The notes under the pieces were generated by a model. That model did no database searches. It was not told where the DNA came from and saw nothing but the letters and a program-made list of their open reading frames with translations. The position numbers and the translations under genes were made by a program. A stretch of DNA of 64,000 nucleotides from Dermatophagoides farinae. Its lineage: Eukaryota > Arthropoda > Arachnida > Sarcoptiformes > Pyroglyphidae. Positions within the stretch are counted from its first letter, which is position 1. Every line of letters starts with the position of its first letter. Location of the stretch: NCBI RefSeq assembly GCF_024713945.1, contig NC_134677.1, forward strand, positions 7,257,001 through 7,321,000, given 5' to 3'. Below, piece by piece: positions 1 to 12,687 of this stretch.

Positions 1-2433
1 TTAAAGAGCGTGAATGAATAATTTATCTTGCAAAGGTTTTTAATATTTTGTAAATAGCATTATCATCATTATAATGATCAACATGCAAATGCAATAATAA
101 TTAAATATATCAAATGATCAAATGACTAGAACAAAGCTGAATGAATAATTAATTGTTATTTCTAATGAAAAAAAAAATTCAATTCATATAAATCATTCGA
201 TTGAAAAAGAAAAATTAATACCTCTTTGTTATGAAATGAATTACAGAATTATCAAAAACACAAAAGTTACATTCTATTTCGTTAAATAGATAATAATCAA
301 ATTTTATAATCGGTTCTGATGATCATCATTGAGTTTGAAATGAGAAAATGTGATGATGAAATACCGCCAAAAAAAAAAATTCAAATGTTTTTCATAAGAA
401 ATTAAATTTTCAATTTAACATGTCAATTATTAGTATTTGCTGGTTATATTACATATTTTGTTGATGATAATATATAACAATGATGGAATTTATCAATTTC
501 AAGATTCGAATTGATTGTGAAACCAAATACAGATCGTTGTCGTTGTTATTGTCGCTATAATCGTTGTTGTTGTTGATTAATCGATTGTTTTTAAAAACAT
601 TTTGCACAAATCATGTGATAACCATTTTTTTCAAATCGAATCAAATGATCATAAAACATGCATTTATACATACACAACACATAAACCTACACACATAAAT
701 ACACACACACACATGGAGCACAAATGAAATGTTTTTGTTTTTATTTTTTGAGAAATAAAAATTGCACAAACAACAACAACAACAGCAATATTTTTTTTGA
801 CAATTGCGAGAAATTGTACATGTATAAACGATGAGGATCATGATCAAATGATCAACACCATTATAAACATCAGTAAAATAACAACAACAACAACAACAAC
901 TACCACCACAAAAAAAAATAACAGCTTATAGTTAAAAATGTTGGATTGTATGTCGGATTTGACAGATTCAATATGATGATGATCTCAATAAAATCTCAAT
1001 TTATGACCATTATCATCATCATCATCATCATCGCAAGCAATGGTTGCACTATACATCTACATAAAGAATAATACACATACACACACAGAGAAAGAGAGAG
1101 AGACATATTGTTGTTGTTTAAGATTGCCATTGTGTTTGAATAGCATCATCATCATCATCATCATCATTGATGATGGAATAAGAGAAAAAAAAATCGCAAC
1201 AATAAAAATCAATTGGAGCAATCAAGGTAGAAGTAGTGAGTGATGCAAAATATTTTCAACAAAAAGAAAAAAGTTCTTATCTTGTGCGCGTCTCAAAGAA
1301 AAAAAATCTATATATATATATTCTTCAATACACTGCAAAAAAGTTCTTTGTTTATAATTTCAGCTGTATGGATTTCATTATTATAATAATGGTCGCGACT
1401 CATATACAACGAGTGAGGGTGTGAGTGAGGATGAGTTGAAAAAGATTGCTGCTCATCGATTTTTGTATTACTGATGAAATGAAAAAACTTGGAATGAGAA
1501 AGAGGAAAGCGGGAAAAAAATTCAATGACATGCGTAGTTTGAAGAAACTGATGTGTTGATGTGTGAAAGTGGCGGGCACTTTTTTTTTTTTTTTTAGTTC
1601 GATTGAAGAAAATGAATAAAAATAAAAAAAAAATTCTGGTCTATAATTTTTCAGTCCATTCACATATTCCAGGACATTGGCGGTAATTCTTTTTGCAGTT
1701 TAATAATTTCCATTTACAAGAACCATTTTTTTTTTGTTCTATCGGAAATTAATATTTTTTTTCTGTGCATTTTTTCCTATCTATGATCAATTTATTTTAT
1801 CTATTTGTCAACTTGTTTATTCATAATAATTTGTGTTAAAAAAAGATCAAAGGTAATTATCTTTAAACTAGTTTTTTATCCTCATCATTGTGTGATATGT
1901 ATGTTTGAGAGGAACAAAGAAAACCAACCAGGATAATAATGCCCAATATAAATGTATAAAAACAAGACTGGATTACCGATAATGGATAAATGAATGATGG
2001 ATTATATAAATTATATTTGCGTCAATATATATACCTTTTAAGTATGGTATACGCAAGCGCTTAGTCAATAGCAATTAGCGATAGCAAAGGAAATTTTTTT
2101 TTTTTGTTATATTGATTTAGTCTGGTTGTTTGGTCCTCATCATCATCATCATCATCACTATAATAATAAAGATTAAGTGAAAAGTCACCCAGAGAAAAAT
2201 TTTCCATAGAAAAATTGAAATTTTTTTGTGAATTAATTTTTTGTTTCTTTTTTTTCTCATTCAAAGAATATAATACTTATTATTGATTATTGACAAACTA
2301 TACTGCCAAGTATTGTATTGGCTAAATTATTCATTTCGACTCGTGCCAAGGCATGATGGCTAATCAAAGTATTACTATTCTTCAACAACTATATATTCAA
2401 TTTGATTATTGATAATACACGAATGATTAGAAC
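1..2433. other. Upstream non-coding region of the NHE8 gene
   Basis: No coding sequence is supported. The region is AT-rich, with many CAT/ATG trinucleotide runs (for example around 1012-1032 and 1143-1166), a short CA run near 700, and T-runs near 1580 and 2095. The short open frames here are low-complexity translations of repeats. The NHE8 promoter and 5' UTR should lie at the right-hand end, but I see no convincing core promoter motif. Confidence 0.6.
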
Positions 2434-5103
2434 ATGATAATAATGATGGATAAATTGAAAATTTTTCATATTGAACGATGGTCGTCATTATGGCCATCAT
2501 CATTAAAATCATTAAATATGATCTTGATAAAAAGAATATCGATATTGTTATTGTTACTATTATTTATTGTCCAATATGTTAACTGTGATGATAAAAATCC
2601 TAATGAGATTTTATCGCAATCATTAAATATCCAAAATTTTTCAACACCATCATCAACAGCAACAGATTCATCTTCTAGTCAAACAACAACAATTGTGCCA
2701 ATAATAGCATCGACGAATATTTCTTCTAATTTGAATTCCAATTTTTCAACATCATTACCGACGAACTTATTTCATAATTTTACTGATGATTCTACTGTTG
2801 CCAATCAGTCAACGACAAATTCAACTGATAATAATGGAACAAATATTGCCACCACTAGTCAAACATCAACACAAGTATCAATCGATCCTAATCTGCCGCA
2901 TAAAGGAGCTGCCGAAGAGGAACGACATTCATCGATGGCCATATTTTTTGTCCTTTCAGTCATTGCATCGTGCATATTTTTAATTCATTTCATATTGGAA
3001 ACCAAATTTCAATACATTCCAGAAAGTTTAGCTGTTGTGTTCCTAGGAGCTGCCATCGGATTAGTGATGAAAATGTCTAGCCAAAATCTTGGTGATTGGA
3101 AGGTTGGTCCGTTTATCATAATTATCATTTAACATTACTTTGAATTTATTATTCACAGAAAGAAGAAACCCTAAGTCCGACAATGTTCTTTTTAATTCTA
3201 TTACCCCCAATCATTTACGAATCCGGTTATACATTGCATAAAGGCAATTTCTTTCAAAATATCGGTTCTATTTTAGTCTTTGCGATAATTGGCACTTCAA
3301 TTTCGGCCTTTGTCATTGGTGGGGGTGTCTACATTCTTGGTGCAATCGATTTAGCTTATAAATTAAGTTTTACTGAAAGCTTTGCATTTGGTTCGTTGAT
3401 TTCAGCTGTTGATCCTGTAGCTACATTGGCCATATTTCATGCCCTAAATTTGGATCCTATATTGAATATGTTGGTCTTTGGTGAAAGTATTCTTAATGAC
3501 GCTGTTGCAATCGTATTGGCCACAACAGCATTAGAATTAAATCATATAGATGAAAGCGTTTCTGGTACGACGGCCATCTTCAATGGATTTGTACGTTTTT
3601 TTATCGTATTTTTTGGATCGGCCGTCATTGGAGCTGCTTTTGCATTGCTTGCTGCATTGGTCTTTAAATATGTAGATCTTCGGAAATATCCTTCATTGGA
3701 ATTTGGAATGATGTTGATTCTCATTTATGCTCCTTATGGTCTGGCTGAAGGTCTTCATCTTTCTGGTATTATGGCTATCCTATTTAATGGTGTTGTAATG
3801 TCACATTACGCTCATTTCAATCTATCACCTGTTACCCAAATCACTATGCAACAAACATTGCGAACACTTGCATTTATTGCTGGTAATTTTATTATTTTAT
3901 TTATCTATGTTCAATTTTCATTATTTGTCAATATTTTTTTAGAAACATGCGTTTTCGCTTACCTTGGATTAGCCATATTCAGTTTCAAAATGAAAATTGA
4001 AATGTCATTGATAATCTGGTCGATTCTGTTGTGTTTGATTGGCCGAGCTGTTAATATCTACCCACTTTCTTATTTGGTTAACTATTTTCGAGAGCATAAA
4101 ATCTCAAAGAAAATGATGTTCGTCATGTGGTTCAGTGGGCTTCGTGGAGCTATCGCTTACGCTTTGGCACTTCACTTGGATTTCGAAGAAGAAAAACGCC
4201 GAGTTATTGTGACGACTACATTGATCATTGTACTATTCACCATTATCGTTTTGGGTAGTTCGACAATGCCCGTCCTTAAGTATATGAATCGAAGTAAACG
4301 AATTAATAAAGGCCGTCGGCGTCGTGGTTCAAAATCAAAACGTTTGATTACTCTAAGCAAAACACAAGAAATGGGACAAGCAATCGAGACTGAACATTTA
4401 TCTGAATTGACCGAAGAAGAACTAGAGGTTAGTTATCGTAATGAATCGAATTTGAAAGGTTTCGTTCGATTCGATGCACGATATCTGATGCCTTTGTTCA
4501 CAAGATTTTTTACCGATCAAGTATGTTTTGTAAAACAAACTAAAATATTATGAGATTAACTCGATATATTCAAAATTATAGGAGGTAAAAGATTGTAAAT
4601 CACAAATGACCGATCTGACCAATCGTTGGTATCAAACCGTCAGACGACCTTCAGAATCTGAAGAAGAAAGAGACAATCTTTGCAATTCGGGTGATGATTT
4701 ATATGATGATGATTATGATGACGAAACGTTTGATGAGAACAAAAACAGTCGATATTTTATTGATGTTGGCGACGAAGATGATGGAATATTTGCCGATGTA
4801 GAGGAAGGTAGTGTTGGCCATGGACATAAACACCAACGTCAACATCATCATCGACATCAAAAGAATGATGTCATATCTGAGAAACAGTTGTTGTGTGGTT
4901 CTACGAAAAAACATTTATACAAAAAAGAATCATCGTCCGTTCGTTCATCCAGATCAACTGGATCACATCGAAAAAGTAATCAGAAATTATTTCAAAAATC
5001 TAAATTGATGCTTATAAACAATCAAAAACGAAACAATCATGGCTATCATGATGATGAACAGAGCGATAATGGTACATTTGTAAATGGATCAATATTAACC
5101 TAA
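2434..5103 (+). CDS. SLC9A8: Sodium/hydrogen exchanger 8 (SLC9A8/NHE8-like), 4 exons
   Basis: Electroneutral Na+/H+ antiporter of the NHE8 branch, expected in Golgi, endosomal or apical membranes. Exons are 2434-3102, 3159-3882, 3943-4520 and 4582-5103, giving 830 aa with consistent phases and introns of 56, 60 and 61 nt. The core contains the family block FFLILLPPIIYESGY (about residues 233-248), GESILNDAV with the transport acidic pair (about 331-339), SPVTQITMQQTLRTLAF, and WFSGLRGAIAYAL. The stretch TEHLSELTEEE followed by LTNRWYQTVR is characteristic of NHE8 rather than NHE6/7/9. The N-terminus has a hydrophobic leader after Met29 (2518), which may be the true start. It is followed by a Ser/Thr/Asn-rich luminal segment with about seven N-glycosylation sequons before the first transporter helix. 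The C-terminal tail is acidic and His-rich. Family assignment is firm; the exact start is not. Confidence 0.93.
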
Positions 5104-5473
5104 TTATTTATTTTTATTATTGACGAATGGTGAAAAAGTGAAATCATAATAACTAACCATTATTTTAATTACATTCCAATACATTAATCATAACGAATCC
5201 TACATGGAATATACGGAACGATTTTTATTTAGAATCATTGTTTATTTTACTTTTTATTTATTTGAAATTATTATTTATTTATTGATTATTGATTCTATCA
5301 AATTTCAAATAAAAATCGAAACAAAATTAAAAAATTTTGATTGTTCTTTGAGATACTTGCATTGTATAAAACAGTTTTTTACAAGAATTTTCGCATGTTG
5401 GAATTTTTTTTTTGGTCAGATCATCATTTTGGATATTGTTTGTTTGAATAATTGGAAAAAATCCAAATTCAAA
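5104..5473. other. Short NHE8-CTU2 intergenic gap
   Basis: This 370-bp spacer holds the NHE8 3' UTR, with an AATAAA polyadenylation signal at 5308-5313 about 205 nt after the stop, and presumably the CTU2 promoter. I see no coding content. Confidence 0.6.
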
Positions 5474-6918
5474 ATGTGTGATCGTTTTAATTTGGATGAT
5501 GATGACCAAGATAAATCTGTTTCTGTCTCCAATGTCGTGTTTCATCGTTTCAAAAAAAAACTTGTTGAGTCGTAAGATTTGATTTTCCTGAATTTGATTG
5601 TTAATTTGATCATTCGATTGTTTTTGTGAATAGAAATTATCAGATGAATTGCCGAAAATGTCAACAAAATCGAGGATCGGTTTTATTACAAAAGAAGGAC
5701 GTTTTCTGTAACGATTGTTTGATTGGCCATTGTACGAAAACATTTCGTACGACAATTGGAAAGTCTCGTCTACTCAAATCGGAAGATAAAATCCTTGTAG
5801 GATTTTCAGGTGGCCTTAGTTCAGTTGCCCTGGTTGATTTAATTCGCCGTAGATTGGATGAAGAACAATTTCAAAAGCTCCGATTCATACCTTCTCTTCT
5901 ATTCATTGATGGTATTTATAGCAAAATAAGTTGATTGTTGTGTAATGATATATTTTGCATTACAGAATCTATTCTTGACAATGAAAGGCAAATTTTTCTT
6001 ACCAAAGAGCTTTTTGAATTCATCTGTCAAGCGAAAATGGATTGCTATTTCATATCGTTGCAATCTTGCATTGGGGATTTTTCTAATCATATTGTGATGA
6101 AAGATGATACAATGACAATTCAAAACATCAAAGATTTTTTCGTACAAAATAACCATTCTGAATGTGCACAAAGATTTCTTCAAAATATCAACAAATTTCG
6201 AGATCCAACTTTAAAATATGATTTTCTTCAAAGGTTTCGGTATTTGATTCTGATGAAAATGGCATATCACTTGAATATGGATAAAGTTTTCGTTGCTAGT
6301 ACTTTAAATGAATTATCCGTAGGCCTTATGAACAACATTTCATTAGGCCGTGGAATAATAGGACCAAATGAAATTAATTTCTGTGATAATCGTTATGGCT
6401 CAATATTGCTACTTAGGCCAATGTGTGAGCTGGTTAGCAAAGAAGTTGTATTCTATCTAAAATTTCGTAAACTTGATCATATTCCATGTAAGCCGGATTT
6501 TTTGACAAGTACTAGATTTCCTCTTAAATCAAGTTTACACAGATTAAATGAACATTTTTTAACATCTTTATCTGAAGAATTTCCTTCCACAATACATACC
6601 GTCTTTAAGACTGGTAATAAAATAAAATCAACAACATCAACAGTAGTTTCGCTGATACGTTGTAAATTCTGTCTTGCTCAACTTGAAAATCAATCCGATG
6701 ACAAATACTCATCATATGATGCATTGAGACTAACATCAATCTTATCGATTGGTTCAGAACAACAGTCATCATCATGTATTGATGGTGAAAAATTTAGCCA
6801 TTATTGTTATTCTTGTTCACGGCTATGCAATGAAATCAACGACAAAACTGATCAATTTGAACAATTTTGTATTCTTTCATCATTGTTGATTGCTAAGGAT
6901 GAAAATCAATCATTATAA
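5474..6918 (+). CDS. CTU2: Cytoplasmic tRNA 2-thiolation protein 2 (CTU2/NCS2), 3 exons
   Basis: Partner subunit of CTU1 in the cytosolic complex that 2-thiolates the wobble uridine (U34) of Lys, Glu and Gln tRNAs, using sulfur relayed by URM1. Exons are 5474-5571, 5634-5911 and 5966-6918 (442 aa; introns 62 and 54 nt). The first exon is short and acidic, beginning MCDRFNLDDDD. The split codon leads into NYQMNCRKCQQNRG, the N-terminal CxxC of the family, with a second CNDC nearby. The PP-loop-like motif GFSGGLSS sits at about residues 89-96 and LLFIDE follows. The C-terminal half has paired cysteines (CKFC, CYSC), as in other CTU2 proteins. The start is chosen because its exon splices in phase to the conserved domain; an upstream start is possible. 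Identity is confident. Confidence 0.9.
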
Positions 6919-7369
6919 ATTTAGTCAATTTCAAAATCATAACACATCTCATTGTTAAAAAAATTTTTTTTGCTTTTTTTTTTTCCTAATCAATTTTCTT
7001 TTTCTACTTGAATAGGGTAATATAAAAACAAAATCTTGTTTAGTTTGTTCAATTTTTTTTATTATTGAAGCTATATTTTGGATGTTCATGATGTTTTGAT
7101 TTCATTTTATTCAATTTTTGAACATTAAAAGTTTGTAAAAAAAACATTCTATTTGCCATTACGAAACTATTATTATTTTGTATGTTTTCGTATTGTGTTT
7201 TTATGTGATTGTTGAATCAATAGAAAAATCGTTTCGTTTTTGATTTCATCTCATCTCATCTTTATGATATTTTGTTTTAATTATCATTATAAAAACGAAG
7301 ATATTCTTTTTTTTTTGTTTCATCATCATCATCATCATCATCATTGGAATTTGATTTAATTTTTTAAAT
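6919..7369. other. CTU2-ankyrin gene intergenic gap
   Basis: This 451-bp AT-rich spacer contains T-runs and a (CAT)n block at about 7321-7344, just before the next start codon. It should hold the CTU2 3' UTR and the promoter of the ankyrin-repeat gene. No specific site is recognised. Confidence 0.5.
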
Positions 7370-8652
7370 ATGAGCAATAACAGCAACAACAACAACAACA
7401 ACAACGTTCATCACAATAGACCGAATGATAAATCCAGTCTGTCAACCTTAACATCATCATCATCTTCATCATCTTTTGGATCAATTGGATCATCAGATGA
7501 TAAAATGACAATAACAACTTCGAATGGTTTTGGTGGTAGTTGTAATGGTGCTAATCAGCTTATATCGTTATTGTCGATCACACGATTCATTAATGCTGCC
7601 ATACAAAACGATGTAAACATGATAAATACTTATTATCAAACATTGAACATGTAAGATTAATTTTTTTTTGAAATTAATTTGCATTTTTAAAAATTGAAAA
7701 TTTTGTTGATTTATGTAGTCCTGTAGATGTGGTGGATAAAAATGGCTACACTGCATTAATATATGCATCTCGTAATGGCAATGTGAATGTTGTACGGCGT
7801 TTGATTGAATTGAATGCAAATGTTGATTATCAGGAACCTAGTACTTTAAGTACTGCTCTTCATTATGCTGCACAATGTGGTCATACTCGTACTGCTGAAG
7901 TGTTAATCAAATTTGGTCAAGCAAATAAAGAAATTCAAAATCAAGCCGGTAAAACACCGTACGATTTGGCCAAAGATTTTGGTCATGGTAATAATAAGAT
8001 AATGAAATCTTTGTTTCAACCGGAATTGGCTGATGGCAACCACCTTACATCACCTCAATTTTCGTTATCATCACCATCGTCATCGTCATTGATTAAAACT
8101 AGAAAAATGGGTTCCTCCTCCAGTATTGATTCCGGTCTTTCTCATGATCATATGATGAACAGAAATGAATTTGATTTGAACAATAACAACAGTAATAATG
8201 ATTTCATTTCATCATATAAATCCGAATCAATGGCTAGTTTTGGTAAGAAAAAATTTGTAAGTAAGAAAAATATTTCTTATCTTCCTCATACAACGTTATT
8301 GGAACGTTTTGCACAATACGGTTGTTACCGTTTAATGGGTGATGGTTTTGGTTTCGCAATTTTGGCCAAAAATGGTCCACCAGAACTAATGGCATGTGAA
8401 ACATTCATTAATCTATCCATACCGATGAATAATGTTGATCAGCTTTTAATCGCATTGAATAAGATTGTACTGGATTTAGAATCAAACATTAAACTTACAA
8501 TGAAAGAATATGAAGATTTCGATCCAATTCATCCTGATAATCAACGAATAAATAATCTTTTTGCATATAATTTATGGCGAAAAGAAAATATAGATAAAAT
8601 CATGAAAATTGTACAATTTATTCAAAAATGGAAACATATTGATAGTTATTGA
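7370..8652 (+). CDS. Ankyrin-repeat protein of unknown function, 2 exons
   Basis: Exons are 7370-7650 and 7719-8652, joined in phase across a 68-nt intron (404 aa). The N-terminus is low-complexity (poly-Asn from AAC repeats, then poly-Ser). About residues 97-191 form three ankyrin units: NGYTALIYASRNGNVNVV, then TALHYAAQCGHTRTAEVL, then a degenerate GKTPYDLAKDFGHG unit. After a Ser/Asn-rich linker comes a roughly 115-residue C-terminal region starting near LPHTTLLERFAQYG. It looks folded and helical and contains no motif I can name. No signal peptide or membrane segment is visible, so a cytosolic scaffold is the likeliest general role. Being an ankyrin-repeat protein is solid; the specific family is not resolved. 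Confidence 0.75.
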
Positions 8653-9249
8653 TGAGATTTCATACATTTTCTTGATACTTGATACCATTTGAAGCTATTT
8701 GATTTTATTTGAAATATTCTTTATTTTTACAAAGTTATTTTATTTCTGAAATTTTTTTTTTTAAACTAATTCTGTTATAATTTGTTGTCAAACTCTTCTT
8801 TTCTGGCATACAAACATTTCTAGTGATGATTTTGATGATCATTTTGGCCCATGCTCATCATCACATCAGTTAAATTATATTATTATTATTTATTTATATT
8901 CAGATGTAGAGAAAAAAAATATTATTTTTGTCCTTTTTATCATTCATCCATCAAATTTTGGCTAAAGAAAAAATTTTTTTTTTACAATGATGTTAAATTG
9001 GTTGATGTGACAGATTATTTCTTGAATCTGGAGGCAATCATGTTTCAAATTTCAATCTAATAATAATAATAATAAAATGAACAAAAAATCAAATTTGTTC
9101 TTTGTTTTGAAATAATGCAAAAAAAACAATTCTAATTTATCAACACTTGTCGAATCCAGTGAAAATCAAATCAGGAATATATTATTTAAATAGTTCATTT
9201 GTATTTTAAAAAAAATCATTATTGTTTGTTTTGTGTCAAAAAAAAAAAA
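8653..9249. other. Ankyrin gene to anillin-like gene spacer
   Basis: About 600 bp of AT-rich sequence containing an (ATA)n/(AAT)n run near 9060-9076 that includes an AATAAA. I see no gene. Open frames here lack recognisable content. Confidence 0.5.
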
Positions 9250-10754
9250 ATGTCAAATTCGTCGTCGACAGTGACCGTACATAGATTTGCTAAAATTCAT
9301 GATTTATTGAGTAAAACTTTAGCATCAAAAAAATCATCAAAAACAAACAACATAAATATCTGTTTGTCAAAACAATCACCATCATCGTCATTGTTATATG
9401 GTCTTCGTGATAAAATTAAACGTAATGAATTCAGTAAAGTGGAACAAATATTGGCTTCCAAACTTAGTAAGATGAAATTACTCTTATTTATGTTGTATTT
9501 AACAATATTCTTTTTTTTTAAAAAAACCTATTTTATAGAATTCATTAATAAAACAAATCAACTCCAATATGATTCATCCATAGATGATGATTTTAGTTTG
9601 AATACAATTACAACGGAAAAGGATCCAAAGCAGCCATTGTTTGAACATGGTGATAAAATGTCATTATCGTCCAATGATTCGGATATTTATGATGATGATA
9701 CTGAACGGAAACAAAATGATATGGTAAAAAATTTAGAAGAAAGATATTATTTAGAAAATAAATGCCACGAAATATATTTAGTTCGGCGACAAATTACAAA
9801 TTTATTGAAAGAATTTTACAAAAACTGTCTGGCCAAACCAAAACAAATGGGAAAATATAGTGACAATCTAGTACATGCTCATAAATGTCTTTTGATTGCA
9901 GGTAATAATAAAATGTCAATGATATTTTAATAAGAATGTTTTCTCTCTTTCAAGGTGAAGAACAAATACTTATTAAACGACAAATCGAAATGTTGAAATC
10001 GAACAATAATAAGTTCAAGAATAAAATTAATAAAAACAACAATTATGACAATAATTTGCAGCATAATTTATTCAATCAGAAGCCATGTATCGCCATTAAA
10101 AGTGTTTCAATAAAACTTCGTGAACCTCGTTTTAGACAAATATTTCTTCGAGGTAAGTTATTTAAGAAATGTTCAACAATGTTTTGATATTGTTTTTTTT
10201 CTCATCATCATCATCATCAAGATCAAACTGGATGTTTTCTTATATGCTTAATTGAACATGAATACCGTTTACGAGAAAAGCCGATAATATTCATAAATGA
10301 AGTGGACGATAAATTCAAAGATTCAATTACGATTGACATCAATGAGATACTGGATACTGATAAAAATGACTTTAATGTCATGATAAAATTCTTTTTCATG
10401 TTCCATCCAATCGATGTACGCCATCAATGTCGCCATTCGAAACATGAAATTAATTGGAAGAAATTTATTCCCATTAGAGGATTAATGGCTAAAATTATGT
10501 GCACAAATAGAATTTTCCAATGGAAAAAAAGGCAATTAGATCTGAAACAAATTGATGTAATTTCAGTTGCTCATTGCCTTGATCAACAACCGATGACCAG
10601 TAGTTTTACATTGCTTGGACAGTTAAAACTTGATCATTCGAATGTCCACCGACAAACATTTCGATTAGAACAATTTAACCATTGTTCCATTTTTGACAGT
10701 GAAATTATTCTAGATTCTGAATTATCTACTGACAATAACAATGAATTCATGTGA
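9250..10754 (+). CDS. Anillin-homology-like protein without a PH domain, 4 exons
   Basis: Exons are 9250-9466, 9539-9901, 9955-10152 and 10222-10754, all phase-consistent (436 aa; introns 72, 53 and 69 nt). The middle part (about residues 155-230) is charged and helical, resembling a coiled coil. From about residue 236 the sequence reads as a beta-rich domain: CIAIKSVSIKLREPRF, a DQTGCFLICLIEHEY segment, a FINEVDDKFKDSITIDINEI segment and, near the C-terminus, SFTLLGQLKLD. This order resembles the anillin homology domain of anillin and rhotekin-type cytokinesis scaffolds, including the FTLLG strand. Anillins normally end in a PH domain, but this protein stops shortly after the AHD-like region. 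The assignment is by remembered family pattern only and needs a profile search. The ATG at 9250 is preferred over an upstream non-ATG extension of the frame. Confidence 0.55.
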
Positions 10755-12656
10755 AACAACTATCATCAATATAATTAATTTGATGGATAAAATGATTTAC
10801 AAAAAAAGCAAACACGCGCGCATTTTCACACAAATTCCAATTCGAATATTGGTTGATGTGATGCCTCACGTAGACAACGTGATGAAATGAAATGACCACT
10901 TTTTATAAAGTAAACGTAAAAGGAATTCATGCATGCTTGCTCATCATGCTGAATCTGTCTTTCGAATCATTTCTTGAATTTTGTCAATTTACCAGAGAAG
11001 AATTTAACTGAAGATGAGGTGAGTGAATCCAAATTTATTTCAATAAAAAGAATATTCTTATCACGACCAAACAATTTAAATGATGAGAAAAAGGCTATTT
11101 AAACAACAAAATGTTGAATGATTATGTCTGATTCAAAGATTAGATTTTAATCATATTGATAATTTGAATGCCTAGGGGCCATCTGATTGTGTTTGAATTT
11201 TTTTTTTTTTTTTTTTTTTTTGCTAACAATATTCGCACGTTAATGATTCATTTTTTTCATTTTATTATTAATGTAACAATTTTTCTATTTTGTTATTAAT
11301 CCCCTTATATATAGGAGAAAATTTTTTCATTGAAATTCGACTCCTTGATGGAAACATTTTTTTTTCTCCATACAAAATATATATATGCATTACATAAAAT
11401 ACAATCTACATTGTAATTCTGGATTTCGAATGCACAATTCCAATTCATTCGAGAGGTAAGTGTCACAAAAAAAATAAATTAAGTTAACCCTCTAACTATT
11501 CCTATATAGTCTTATAGAATTGAAATCAAATTAGCAAACGGACAACATTCACCATATTACCCATTCAACATTAATCTTGCATGAAGATGATGGCATTGTT
11601 TCATATGTGTAATATAAGGAATTGAATTGTTTAAATAAAAACTGCCAGGCCGTGAACTTTTGATGGTCCCCCTCTTGTTCATTCTCTATCAAACACAGAC
11701 ATTCTGTACAATAATAATGATAATGAATGGACAAAAAAAAATTTCCATTTATAAATTCTTTTGAAGTTCTCATTTTTACTGTATTTTGACTTGACAATCT
11801 TTTGTTTTTATATATGATATGAATTATTATTATAGCACGATACATAACGCAAAAAAATGTAAGTGGTGGTGGTGGTGGTATTAAAACTTATTAACGAAAT
11901 AATGATATATTTATTTATTTGATATTTTTTGGTTTTTTCTTCAAAATGAAAATTGATTTTTATATGTTCATCATCACTGAACAAAATATAGATATGGAAC
12001 TAAGTGGAAAAAAGAACACTTAATAATTGACCAGATTATTTGATAATATCGAACGGCAAAGATGATTTATAATAATAGAAAACAAAATCAATCAATCAAA
12101 ACTTTAAATTCAAAATTTGCATTAAAACTTAATCATCAAACAAATGATTTCATTTTTCTTTGTCAGCTGTTATTATTATTAATATTATTGTTGTGGTTGC
12201 TGTTGTCTATCTGTTCTTGTTTGTTTACAATGAATCAATCAATTCAAAAAATTAAAGATAAAAATAAATATATTGATGATAATAAATAAGAATTTTCTTC
12301 CTGATTCATATAAACATTAAAATTCCATTTCATTTGCTTTTTTTTATAATAATAATAATTTGCTGCTAATACATTTATGAAAATTCTGATATAGTGTGCA
12401 ATTGATGTGTAAGTTGTGTATGTGTGTATGTGTGGAAATGAAAGAAACGACAACAACAATCAAGCGAGAGAGAGAGAGAACGATTATTATTATTATTATT
12501 GATTGATTTGGATAATAATTTTTTTTTCGATGATCATGATAATGACGATGTTATTATTGATGATGATTGCTGATGATAATTATGATGGTTATAATATGAA
12601 CTTTATGCCAATATACCTTTTATCATCCACTACAAATGTATTTATGTGTTTGTTTG
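10755..12656. other. Intergenic region between convergent genes
   Basis: This stretch separates the plus-strand anillin-like gene from the minus-strand DH31 gene. It includes a CG alternation near 10814, a T-run at 11199-11221, a (GGT)n block near 11864-11879 and a GA run near 12470-12479. A possible small exon with flanking AG and GTGAGT occurs near 10995-11018 but has no recognisable coding content. Confidence 0.5.
11199..11221. repeat. Poly-T tract
   Basis: An uninterrupted run of about 23 T, one of several long T homopolymers in the window and a likely site of length polymorphism or assembly error. Confidence 0.9.
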
Positions 12657-12662
12657 TTTATT
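12657..12662 (-). terminator. Polyadenylation signal of the DH31 gene
   Basis: The minus strand reads AATAAA 26 nt beyond the DH31 stop codon (12688-12690), implying a very short 3' UTR. Confidence 0.6.
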
Positions 12663-12687
12663 TACGTTTCATTTATGTTTTTTTTTC

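Noticed and set aside
9199-9249. Upstream extension of the anillin-like frame
   Set aside because: It has no ATG, is low-complexity, and the ATG at 9250 has a good A-rich context.
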